Assembly: GCA_033398695.1 (NCBI GenBank)
Contig: CM065803.1
Location: 48,289,501-48,353,500 of the forward strand
Direction of reading: 5' to 3'
Origin: Orobanche coerulescens
Lineage: Eukaryota; Streptophyta; Magnoliopsida; Lamiales; Orobanchaceae
Length of the DNA: 64,000 nt
Notes under the pieces: generated by a model
Databases searched by the model: none
Seen by the model: only the letters and a program-made list of their open reading frames with translations
What the model was told of the DNA's origin: nothing
Shown: one piece after another, positions 44,613-54,360 of the stretch
Position numbering within the stretch: position 1 is the first letter of the stretch
Layout of the letters: each line of letters begins with the position of its first letter
Made by a program: the position numbers and the translations under genes

Positions 44613-45184
44613 GCCGGTCCCTTCCGGCCGTAACTCGGCCAGGGCTGGCCTGGCCCCAACATGCCCGGCCATGACTCGGCCGGGGCAAACTCCAACGGCC
44701 TGGACGACCCCGAAACCCGAACCTGAATATGAATCGAAGATACGGTTACAAAGTACTCGCAAAGACGAATTCGAGCACTAAGAGAACACACGATTCCGAC
44801 CACCCGAAGGCTCGAAATTCGACAACGGAAAGTAATTACCCCAAACTTTGGGAAATTACGAAAATGGCCCAAAACATCCGAAATACACGATACATGATCG
44901 AAACACCAAGCCGAAGCTCGCAACATGAATAATAACATTAAATGAACTTACGAGAAACTCGAAACAACAGTTTCGGACGAGATTCGCAAGAATTGAACTC
45001 AAGTACGGAAAAACCGCTTAAGAACACGGAACTCAACAAAACAATACCGAAACGAACTCGGATGACAAAAAGTGCAGAATTAAATACTCTCGGAATGACG
45101 AAACGATCACGAGCGAGTCGTCAAAACGGGCTCTCACCGAAAAAAAAAAGAAAATCACCGAAATCCGAAATTGCGGGTATTACA

Positions 45185-45520
45185 CCAAATGATAAGGGAA
45201 TAATCACGAACGACGAATGTGGATTCACCTTAGTCAATTTGAACAAACGGGGTCGTAGAAAAGAAGAGTTTGTGCTAGCAAGTCAAGTTAGTGATGTTTT
45301 TTACATTGATGACCCGTTAAGAAAAGGATGGTCAGTGGTTCTACCAATTCTTAAGAATAATAGTGAGGGGGAGAATGAGGAAGTGACTAGCATTCCACTT
45401 TCTCGTCCTTTAGATGACTTGGCAACTCATTGTATTCCTACTCATCAATGATATGTTAGGCCGGGTAGTAAGGATGATAGTAAGGATGAGGGTGTTTGGG
45501 TGGTGAAAAGGAAAAAATGA
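45185..45520 (+). pseudogene. CACTA-1 TNP2 C-terminal domain (DUF4216-like)
   Basis: The frame encodes CGFTLVNLNKRGRRKEEFVL, then ASQVSDVFYIDDPL, matching the domain after TNP2 transposases (compare ELGFTLVYL and QAKQVFYVKDP of CACTA-2 at 56390-56490). A TGA at 45449 interrupts the frame, which otherwise continues (VRPGSKDD, EGVWVVKRKK) to a TGA at 45518. An ORF from 44942 that joins E6 LTR sequence to this domain is an insertion artefact. The transposase core is missing. Confidence 0.8.
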
Positions 45521-45763
45521 TGTAACAGTTTGTTATGTATTGCTTAAAGTGATGAACATAAATTTATGTTATTGTATTTTTCTTGTACATGTTATGATTC
45601 TTATGTGTTCCTGTTACGTTATAATGTTTTATGTGTTTTTTCAGCTTTATTATTTTTTTATCTGAATTATGAAAAACTTATATGATGTATTTTATGGGTT
45701 ATTGCAGGAAAAAAGTAGTTGTCTCCTAAGAAAACAAAGAAAAGGAGTGTTCAGCAAAGCAAG

Positions 45764-48700
45764 ATGGTTGATGCTTCTGAGAAGTGGGCACCTGAACATG
45801 AGGAGGCTAAACATCCTGTACTCATATATTGACCATGTTTCAAGATCCATGTTCACGAGCAAAAAAGAACCAAACGGGGTCCATCATCTATGTGGAAGTT
45901 GGGTAAGCTGAGGGCAAGAGAGAATAAGGTTAAGGTCTATTACGATAGCCTTGGGCGGGCTTTGTATGAGGATAATAAGGCCTTGCAGTCATATATTGGC
46001 CATGTTTCAAGATCCATGGTTCCATGCAACATAGACAATTGGAGGTTCGTTCCAAAGGATATCAAAGATAAGATCTGGGAAGAGATACTGGTAAGACTAA
46101 ATGTTGCAATGTTATATATGTGTTTTATATGATATCATATATTTGTTAATGCTTTGTTCTAATATTAACAAATTTTTTGATAATTGGCAGAATGTGTTTG
46201 AATTAGCACCACAAACTAAGAAGACAGTGTTGACTTCCGCGAACCAGAAATGGCGTGACTGGAAAACTAAAATGACTAAGAAGTTTGTGTGGCCATTTCG
46301 CAAAAATCCTGTTCTGGTGCGATCTTCTCCACCCACTGAATATCAAATCTCAGCTGATGAAGTTTGGAAAGAGTTTGTGGATAAGAGAATGGACCCTTCG
46401 TGTAAGGTATTAAAAGTTGACATTTTCCCATTTAAATCTCTCAAATATGTACTTATTTGGGAATCATACCAGATTACACACAAGGAGCAGAAGGCTCGGA
46501 CTAAACAGATCAAATATCGTCACAAGGCATCTCGAAAGGGTTATTGCGGTCTGGAAGCTGAGCTAGTAAGAAAATTATTTAAGCACCATATTCAGATTTT
46601 TATAAAACTATTGTCGTGTGACCCTTCCCCGGACTTGCCCTTTTTTTATTCAGATATTTATAAACCTTTGGGTGACGTAATAGTTTTTTATCATTAAAAA
46701 TAGAGAAATAAGGGATTACTTGGTGAGGATGACGAAATCGATAGATCGCTGCTTTGGATCTTAGCCCGCCAAGATGACAAAGGTCTTATAGCAGATGAGG
46801 AGACAGCGGCGATGATAGCAGATATTGTGAGTATTTTTAACTAATTAGGCTCTTTAATTTAAATTCAAATACTTTTTCTCTATTTATCTTATCTTATTAT
46901 CTAAACAGTTGTTTTTACATGTATGGCGTGTGGATTGTTCTAGGAGGAAGTCTTGAAGAAACAAGCTAAGGGAGATTTTATTCCAGAAGGATCTCATGAT
47001 GCTTTAACTGAAGCGTTGGGAACAAACGAGAAATATGGAAGAGTAAGAGGCATAGGAGGGTTCGTCAAACCCCAAGTTTATTTCCGAACTGCACAAAAGA
47101 CGAGAGAACCAATTTCAAAGGCCTTGGTTGAGAACCTAAAAGAGAAGACTGGAGAAGTGTCTAGTTTGAGAGCTGAAGTGGACAGATTAAAAGCTGAACT
47201 TGCTGCAGGAAAGGAAGCAAAAAGCCCGACTACTTCATCAAAGAAATCGTCAAACATGGCCAATCCAGTGATGGACACAAACCAAGTGGGACTGGATGAC
47301 TGTGATGCTCCAAAGACAATGGTAATTCACCATTATACCCTTTAGGATGACGATATATTTTGTTAATTTGGTAAAATGGCCTAAAAATTGATCTTAAACA
47401 GAATTTTAAGAAGGCAAAAAGCAACTTGATGGAAGACTTTCTCCGTGAAGGAATTTATGGATTGCTGAAGGTTATTTATTTAAAATATTACACCACTGCA
47501 TTCTTGTATGTATGTAGGCACTTGTATACATTCTTTCTTCCTCTTGATTTTTTAATTGTATACATTCTTGACAGAGGAAACAAATCATCGAAACTACTGA
47601 GATGTCTGTGGGGAAAGATGGAGTGGTTGGCGGTCCAAAGGCGAAGGTTTCTTATAATTTTAATTACTTAGACTTTCAACATTTCATTCACTTTATAGCA
47701 TCTACCTGATTTTAATCAACATATTTTTGTCAATAGAAGGGTAGGAAGTCCAAGGTCCTCCCAGCACAAAAAGATGTTGACAAAGCAGCTCCAAATCCTA
47801 AGGTCATTTGACTTTCTTATAAATATTAAGTCGATATATTATTTCCTCATATGTACATCAAAGCTAATTCTTACCTTATTGTTCTTTCAAGGGGAAAAAG
47901 AACAAGCTAAAAGTAAGACAACCTATTAGCAAATTAGATGAGGTCGATCCACGTGAAATAGAGGTTTTCAACTCTAGAGTTTTCATTATCCATGCCATTT
48001 TTTATTATATGGTCCTATATTTAATTCTCATCGTATGATACTGTTTATGGGAGATCTTGCACTCTGGTCAAAGGAGAAGTTGACCATATTATTGCATATG
48101 GGATAGTAGTGTCAGTTGGAGGGCCGCATATGTTGATCCATATTGTACCAATTGGCAAAGACAACTGGAAAGTGTCTATTGACGGTGTCGTCGAGGACGG
48201 GTATGATGAGGATCTCCCTGTTCCCATTAAAAATGGTCCACTAACTATTGCGGATGCCCTTGGCACTATCGTTGCTTGGCCAAAATACATGGTAATTCTA
48301 ACCAGTTCAGAGGTCATTCTCTCGTATAATGGGTATATAGATGTTTTGTATATTAAGAATAGATAGTCAGAACATTATGGCTTACATAATTAAATATTGT
48401 GCAGGAGAAGGTTGATTCTCCCCAGAAAGAAGAAGTTGCTCATGCACTCATCGATCTAACTAATGCTCATGAAGATCTACTTGAGTTGAATCAGGTTGGG
48501 AACAAAATCAAGTCGGGAAAGAAGGATGCTGATGTTGTTCGATCGAAGTTGAAGGAAATAGAGAGATCATTACCCATGGCTTGCAAGTTTGTATATTCTC
48601 ATGCTGATAGATTCATGACCAATGATACTTCCTTGCGCGTTGTGCTTGATGAGGCAATGTTTGGAGGGGAAAAAATAGTTTGGCTGTCGAGAAATCAAAT

Positions 48701-49227
48701 CCTTGACTTCATGGAAATGAAGGCAATCGGTGGTATGCATATATTGGCTTATATGGGGTAAGATCTGTATAAGATAATACAATTGCATCTTATGTTTTTT
48801 TCCTTTCTCTTATTATGTATCTCTGGTAGACCTATGGCCTTGATACAATTGTAATCGTATGGCCTAATGCAGTAAGCTCTTCAATAACTTGAATGGGAAA
48901 AATCATCCGTATTCTTTTTGCTTCGTGGATCTTGGGTGCGTGGATCATGCTTTAGAGAAGAGTGTGCAGGAAAAACACATCATTGCTCGCTTGATGGCAT
49001 CACCGAGGGACTGCATTTGCCTTATCCCATATAACATTGGGTAAATAATACTATTTCTGTTATGATAATGCATATCATATTATCATGTGACATTATTAAT
49101 GCTTCTTTACCAATTATGCAGTAACCATTGGATCCTGACTGTGATCAATGATGAGAAGAACATGGTCTACCTGATTGATCCCCTTGGCAATAGAACTCGA
49201 TTAGATGGTTGGAAGAATACTGTGATC

Positions 49228-49272
<45 letters not shown>

Positions 49273-49449
49273 TAGCAGGCTAGCAGCATATATGTTGATT
49301 CTTTTCTTGAAGATTCATTAATGTTCCAAAGCTATATTCTTCTATTTTTAAATGTAGCGCTGTGAAAACCAGCAATGCATCCAGGGGATATAATAAGGCT
49401 CCGGGTTATAAGCAAATCACTGTAAGTGTATGAGATATCATTTTGCTAA

Positions 49450-49494
<45 letters not shown>

Positions 49495-49846
49495 TATAAA
49501 ACCTAAGGGTCTAATTGTAATATTTCTGGATATTTGCTGTAATTACCCTAAACCTCAGGGGTAGTTTTTATAATTTTTAATCTTTTCTACCACAGCTTGC
49601 TCCTCTGCGGAGTATAAATTAAGTAATATCACCACTAACATTTCCCTTATAGAGACAACCAATGCACACAAGTCCACAATAGCTGAAAAGCAGCCATATA
49701 AGGAAACCCCACTTCTGACCTTCTTCCGTCAACTGTAAATAACCAGAAAAAAAAAAAGTTATTTATTATGTTCATTCCAAGTTTGTAGCATATTCGGAAG
49801 AAAAAAAATAACAATAAAATGCAACTTACACAACTTTTCGCACGAG

Positions 49847-49888
<42 letters not shown>

Positions 49889-50259
49889 TTTGACATGGAG
49901 TGACTGATTCATGGCTTTTAAATTTTATAGGGCAATCTGAAAAAAGAACTATCCTCCTTTCACTGCGGATTTTGTGTCCTCCGATACATCAAAGAGATCA
50001 TTGAAAGCGAAGATCCACAGCTTGAGAAAATGGTAATTTTCATTCTGTCATCCTTTTATATTATATAGTATGTTTTGGTACTGAAATTTTTTGATGTTAA
50101 TGCATCCTTTATGAACGTACTTAATCTATTTTTTTTGTTTCAATGTGATTTGATCAATATCCTGGTTCAGTCAAAGACCAATACTACACTCAGGAGCAGT
50201 ATGATGAAGTCATGAACGAGTGGAGCGAGTTTGTCTACACGTTTGTCGATGGTGCTTAG
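45764..50259 (+). CDS. CACTA-1 second gene: En/Spm plant transposase-like and Ulp1 protease-like protein
   Basis: About 14 exons can be followed by GT-AG borders. Order: an En/Spm transposase-like region (WKLGKLRARENK, NWRFVPKDIKDK, TSANQKWRDWKTKM; 45887-46406); ALGTNEKYGRVRGIGGFV (46999-47070); a coiled coil (47140-47220); a domain with VSVGGPHMLIHIVPIG (48109-48300); and a C48/Ulp1 domain with His in NHWILTVI (codon 49126), Asp in LIDPLG and Cys in FHCGFCVLRYIKEI (codon 49964). The end is YTQEQYDEVMNEWSEFV, stop 50257-50259. Ulp1-family proteases cleave SUMO; the role in CACTA elements is not settled. ATG 45764 is followed by an in-frame TGA (45830) inside a 30-bp duplication, so ATG 45887 may be used. 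The last intron does not join in phase by my reading. Confidence 0.75.
49230..49886. repeat. Three TA microsatellites in late introns of the CACTA-1 gene
   Basis: TA runs at 49230-49270, 49452-49491 and 49851-49886 fall in two consecutive introns. The first starts right at the GT donor (49230). The last two bracket a roughly 350-bp stretch (49495-49850) without coding content, with TATATTCA near both ends in inverted orientation, possibly a small insertion into a TA run. Confidence 0.7.
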
Positions 50260-50799
50260 GCTCGCTTCATTGTCAGGAAGTTCTGTCTAGTTTCAATTCA
50301 GTACTATATATGTTTGGTCTTGGTTGCAACACTACTGGTACTCAGGTGATGATGGTGCATGTCTGATGGTGCATGTCTGTTAGATCAGAACATGTCGTTT
50401 CATCGGGTAAATATGGTGAATGTTTTGTTGATGTGCAGTCCATTATCTAGACATATGCATGTATCTCGTAGATATTGTGGAAGTTTATTTGATGTTGGCA
50501 TATTATAGTTATGCCGAATGCAAACTTGTGAATCACGCGAATCTGAATATTTGGCATTTTTGTACGACAATGCGCCGTTTATATATGAAAGTGTGGTTTA
50601 TTACTATTATCAATGCTTATGATCTTGCGTTATTGAATTGGGATCTTGTGATTTGAGTTTGTTGGATTTTTAATGAGGTTGATTGATGTATTTGAGGTTG
50701 TGTTGTTGCGATCTTGTGAATTGAGGTTTTTTATTGAATGGATCATGTTTTTGTACAACAGGGATTCTATATTTACAAATTGAAAAGAAATATGCAATG

Positions 50800-51241
50800 T
50801 GGTTATTTACTTCGGAGAAAAAACGAAGTCAGAGATATATAATTAGCGACAAAAAATAGAATAAGCGAAGTAAAAAGGAGTGTAATGCTTCGGCTAAACA
50901 AATAAAAGTGAAGTAAATGGGGTATCTTTAACTTCGTTGCCTATTAACAAGCGAAGTCGATAATATTATTTCACTTCATCTGTATATATTTTACTAAAGC
51001 AAATAGGAAATATACACTCCAGCGATTGTAAGATAAGTGAAGTGGAAGGACGTTTTTTACTTCGCAAACCCCCATATTCGGGTTCTAAAAACCGAGATAG
51101 ACTTCGGTTATTAAGATATTAGACTTCGCTTAAAAAGCGAAGTCTAAAGTATACATTTTACTACACGAACATACACTTCGGTAATTATAACGTTTTTACT
51201 TCAGATATTATCCGAAGTCTTTGACGTTTATTCTTATAGTG
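50800..51241 (+). repeat. CACTA-1 3' subterminal repeats and terminal inverted repeat
   Basis: At least eight motifs of the type ACTTCG / CGAAGT occur in both orientations over 430 bp (e.g. GCGAAGTCGATA, TATCCGAAGTC), ending at TTATAGTG. This matches the usual CACTA end structure, in which such short repeats bind the element's regulatory protein. Confidence 0.8.
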
Positions 51242-52803
51242 TAATGTAATAATAAAAATTAAATTTCTCAAGTACGTTGAAATTAATTTGACACACATAT
51301 ATATTTTTTAATTCCTATTAGTGATAAGATAGAAATTAAATAAAATCATATAGTTGAATTCGTACATAACTTTTCATAACATTAATTTTACAAAAATAAT
51401 ATATATTTAGTGCTTATCATCAATTCAGATTGTTAATACCATCATTATATAATATATATATATATATATCATTTCATTGAAGATACTTTTACTATATATT
51501 TCCTTTAAAATCTAAAGGATTCAATGCCCTAATAATTCTTACAATTTTATATAAAACTAATCGGGTAACTGAAGTTCAAAGTGGAATACTCGAATTCCGA
51601 ACCTGAACTTTTTCGGGTATCCGATTCTGTACTCAAACTTTTTTGGGTATCCGATTGGGTACCCAAACTACCCGACTCGAATGTCCACCCCTAGCCACAT
51701 AAATACAGAAGGGGGAAATATTTAATAAAGAAGAAGAGGTAAACTAAAAAGTGAAAGAAAATTAATAATATATTTATCAACAAGTATTCATCACCTCATA
51801 CTATTTATCAAAATTAATAATATATTTTTTAAAATATTTCTATTGTTAATAGGTATTATTATATTAGCTTATTATTTATAATTATTTATTATTTCTATTA
51901 ATAATAATATCATTTATATTATTATTATTACTCATTTTTAAATTATCGATTCTTTGATTCGATTCAGTTTAGTTTTGATTGATTGATTCGATTTTTTGAT
52001 TGATTTAGTTTTTTGATTCGATTGATTCAATTCAATTGATTCATTGAATTTTGTCGAAAAGAAGGTGCCCTTATTCAGGATAGGAGCGGAAAATGCCAAG
52101 AAGAGTAAAGAATTTTTGGATAGCCCTACTAAAATGATGAGTATACGACAAGAAGATGTTCAGGATGGGTATGAAATTGAGCCTGAAGAATTCGGGGATG
52201 TTGACCAGGATGAAGAGTCAGGTGATTATGTGGAGGGTTATGAGATGGTTGATAAGAGTGAAGATAGTTCTTTGAGAACAATCAGCAGCACGTTCGTGAT
52301 GGATGAGGACCTCGACTTTGACCCGTTGAAGATTGAAGAGGTTTTACAATGGTTCCAAGCTAAAGACCATTTTTTAGTTTTTATGGAGCTCAAGGAAGGC
52401 TTACCTATCAGGGAAACTTTAAGTCTGTCAGCCATTTCTAATAAGGTAAAGGGGGAATTGAGAAATCCCTCTAGGTATGAATTTATAACCTTATTTTTCC
52501 TCCACGTAACATATTTATACCTTTCAAGTGGGGATGAACACCCTATTACCTAGTAAATAAGGGTGGCGTCAAGCTCGTGATTCAAACAAAAACAAGCGCT
52601 TCGTGGGAGGTACTCCATACTTATCTTTTAATTTTTTGTTTTGTTTTGTTTTTAATTATGTTTTATAGGTTTTTATTGCTTAGAGTACGAAAAAAAATTG
52701 TCTTACTCGTCATCAGTGGCATGGGTCGTTCATCATCTACTTCAGATCCTCGTGATCCGTTTGGGATTTCCCCAGTTATCCTTCTTCATCTTATCATCCT
52801 CAG
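51242..52803. other. A/T-rich spacer with a hAT MITE remnant
   Basis: Mostly low-complexity A/T sequence with a TA run at 51450-51468 and repeated GATTCGATTGATT-like bases at 51955-52035. 51555-51695 carries GGGTATCCGATT repeats and ends TGTCCACCCCTA, the right end of a hAT-type MITE whose left end I cannot place. One unknown ORF lies at 52044-52553. Confidence 0.6.
52044..52553 (+). CDS. Unknown acidic ORF, 169 aa
   Basis: Not recognised. The central part is very acidic (EIEPEEFGDVDQDEESGDYV). A more ordinary segment (KIEEVLQWFQAKDHFLVFME) follows and the tail is hydrophobic and probably noise. ATG 52044 is the first of the frame, but the sequence just before it is low-complexity repeat, so coding may start later. 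It lies between two CACTA elements and could be a captured exon, a decayed transposon gene or a chance ORF. No signal peptide or known motif is seen. Confidence 0.3.
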   Translation: MNFVEKKVPLFRIGAENAKKSKEFLDSPTKMMSIRQEDVQDGYEIEPEEFGDVDQDEESGDYVEGYEMVDKSEDSSLRTISSTFVMDEDLDFDPLKIEEVLQWFQAKDHFLVFMELKEGLPIRETLSLSAISNKVKGELRNPSRYEFITLFFLHVTYLYLSSGDEHPIT

Positions 52804-53072
52804 CATACTACTACAAAATAACCATTTAACTGCGGACATTTAACAGCGATTATGTAAAAACCGCGGTTAATTTTGTGCGATGGCACACATCGTAAATATA
52901 ATGAAATATTAACAGCGGTTATTATAACAACCGCTGTTAAAATCCCACAATTAACGGTGGTTTCTGTAAAACCGCAGTCAGTTTTCATTTCTTAACAGCG
53001 TTTGTTCTCATAACCGCTGTTAAACATTTAATATCTTAATTTTAACAGCGGTTTCTTTCATAACCGCTGTTA
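52804..53072 (+). repeat. CACTA-2 5' terminus and subterminal hairpin repeats
   Basis: Five units of the form AACAGCGGTT-spacer-AACCGCTGTT (starting about 52842, 52909, 52952, 52995 and 53042) are each inverted repeats, spaced 43-67 bp. The terminus TACTACTACAAAATAACC resembles the CACTACTAC.. ends of plant elements, but the leading CACTA appears altered (CATACTA). Confidence 0.75.
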
Positions 53073-53468
53073 GTGATGTCTTTGATTTTTACGGGGATCT
53101 CCTCTCTTTCTTCTTTCGTTCTTCTTTCTTTCCTCTCTTTCTTCCCTGACGCTTCTGACTCCCCCCGACTCTGCCTCCCCGACACTTCACAATCGACCCG
53201 CGACCTCCGCGACCTCTGAAACCTCCCCGACGCTTCGCAATCGACCGCGGTCCTCTACATTGAAATCAAGTAACTATTCTGAACTCTCTTCTTTGTTTCT
53301 TTTTTTTTTAATATTATTAATAAAAACGCAATGACACATTACAATAAGATGGCAGGCAAACGGGCAACAAGCTGCGCCGCAACCCCCTTTTGAATGGCAA
53401 AACCAATCCTACTAAAAATGAAGTTTTGTAGTAATTTTATTTGGTAATTTTATCTTGTCTTTAAGGAT
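53073..53468 (+). other. CACTA-2 leader, no gene seen
   Basis: Starts with pyrimidine-rich repeats (CTTTCTTCTTTCGTTC) and CCCCGAC/CCTCCGCGACC direct repeats. No ORF with a known domain. Confidence 0.4.
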
Positions 53469-53925
53469 TGTTGTGTGTTGCGTGTTTACTATGTGTGGGT
53501 ATGTGCGTGCATTGGTGTGGCAGTGTGTGTGTGTGTGCAGTATGTGTGTGTATTGTGTGTGAGGCTGTATTGTGTTGTGTGTGTTGTGCGTGTGTATTGT
53601 TTGTGTGGCAGTGTGTGTACAGTGTGTGTGTGTGTGTATTGTTTGTGTGGCACTGTGTGTGTACAGTGTGTGTGTGTGGCAGTGTGTGTTGTGTGTTTTG
53701 TGTGTGTGTGATGTATGTGTTGTGGGTGTGGGTGTGTGTTTATTGTTTGTGTGGTAGTATGTATGTGTGTATTGTGTGTGTGGCAGTGTGTGTTGTATGT
53801 GTGTGCTATATGTGTTGTGTGTGTGTGTGTGTGGCAGTATGTGTTGTGTGTTGTGTTGTGTGCTTTGTGTGTGTAATGTATGTGATTGTGCACTATGTGT
53901 ATGTGAGTGTGTAATGTAGTTTTAC
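53469..53925. repeat. GT-rich block with GGCAGTGTGTG interruptions
   Basis: About 460 bp of TG dinucleotides broken by GGCAG, TATTGTTTG and similar words in a semi-regular pattern. Long Cys/Val-rich (plus) and His/Thr-rich (minus) ORFs here are products of the repeat, not genes. Confidence 0.9.
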
Positions 53926-54360
53926 GTGTTATTTTCTTCTTGTTTGTCGTATAATTTAATCGATTTAGCTGAGTGTGTGTTTAATTGTGTGTGTTGCTTT
54001 TGATAACACTATTTTGTGAAACACGAATTATTTTGGGATAGATGTGGTTAACTTCTTAAGGGTCTTCTCCCTTTGGGATAGATGTTAACTTTCTTCTTAA
54101 GGATCTTCTCCCAACAGTTCGTGCAGATAGAGTTAGCAATCTTGACAAAGCCATAAGTCAACGTAGTATAAAGATCATTCTATTTTGACAGCTGTCGTTG
54201 ATGTTTCTATTTTAAACAACAGTTATAGGACAACCACACCTTGTCATTATCTGTCAAAACAATTTGCAAAAAGTTAGTAATGATATAGAAATGAAATTCT
54301 TTCCCTTATAGAAAACAATAGCAAATTGAATTTCATAGTATGTGTAACAGAAAAGAAGAA
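53926..54360. other. Spacer upstream of TNP2, no gene seen
   Basis: A/T-rich with a partly duplicated phrase (TTGGGATAGATG near 54031 and 54073, with CTTCTTAAGG). No domain recognised. Confidence 0.4.

Larger units (their letters stand above)
38929..45184 (-). mobile_element. E6: non-coding LTR retrotransposon, 3' LTR truncated
   Basis: On the minus strand: 5' LTR (45184-42259), initiator-Met primer site, 2.6-kb internal region without coding domains, purine tract (GGAGGGTAGAA, 39650-39660), and the first 721 bp of the 3' LTR (39649-38929). It is inserted in a CACTA element and separates it from whatever lay to the left. It is related to E2 and LTR-A. The left target duplication is lost with the truncation. 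Confidence 0.85.
42259..45184 (-). repeat. E6 5' LTR (2.93 kb)
   Basis: Starts TGTAATACCCGC at 45184 and ends GGGGGTGTTACA at 42259 on the minus strand. Module order: palindromes (44480-44610), TATA-like GTATTTAAGACC (44453-44465), a GAGGCAAGTACC run (43866-43877), AT and CAA microsatellites (43604-43681), tandem units of about 180 bp carrying CTCGGAGCCCTC (43200-43470), twin hairpins (42619-42662) and GCATTCAG|GT (about 42592-42603). Confidence 0.9.
45185..51241 (+). mobile_element. CACTA-1: 3' half of a CACTA (En/Spm) transposon
   Basis: The left end is the E6 insertion, which cuts the transposase gene. The remaining part holds the TNP2 C-terminal domain, a multi-exon Ulp1-like gene, subterminal repeats and a right terminus ending TTCTTATAGTG at 51241, the inverse of CACTATAAGAA. 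The left half with the TNP2 catalytic region is not in the window. Confidence 0.85.

Noticed and set aside
44942..45451. 169-aa ORF as one gene
   Set aside because: It crosses the E6 LTR border at 45184. The first half is LTR sequence and only the second half is CACTA coding sequence.
53468..53914. Long Cys/Val-rich ORF on plus and His/Thr-rich ORF on minus
   Set aside because: Both are translations of the GT-rich repeat in open frames, with no domain or codon structure of a gene.
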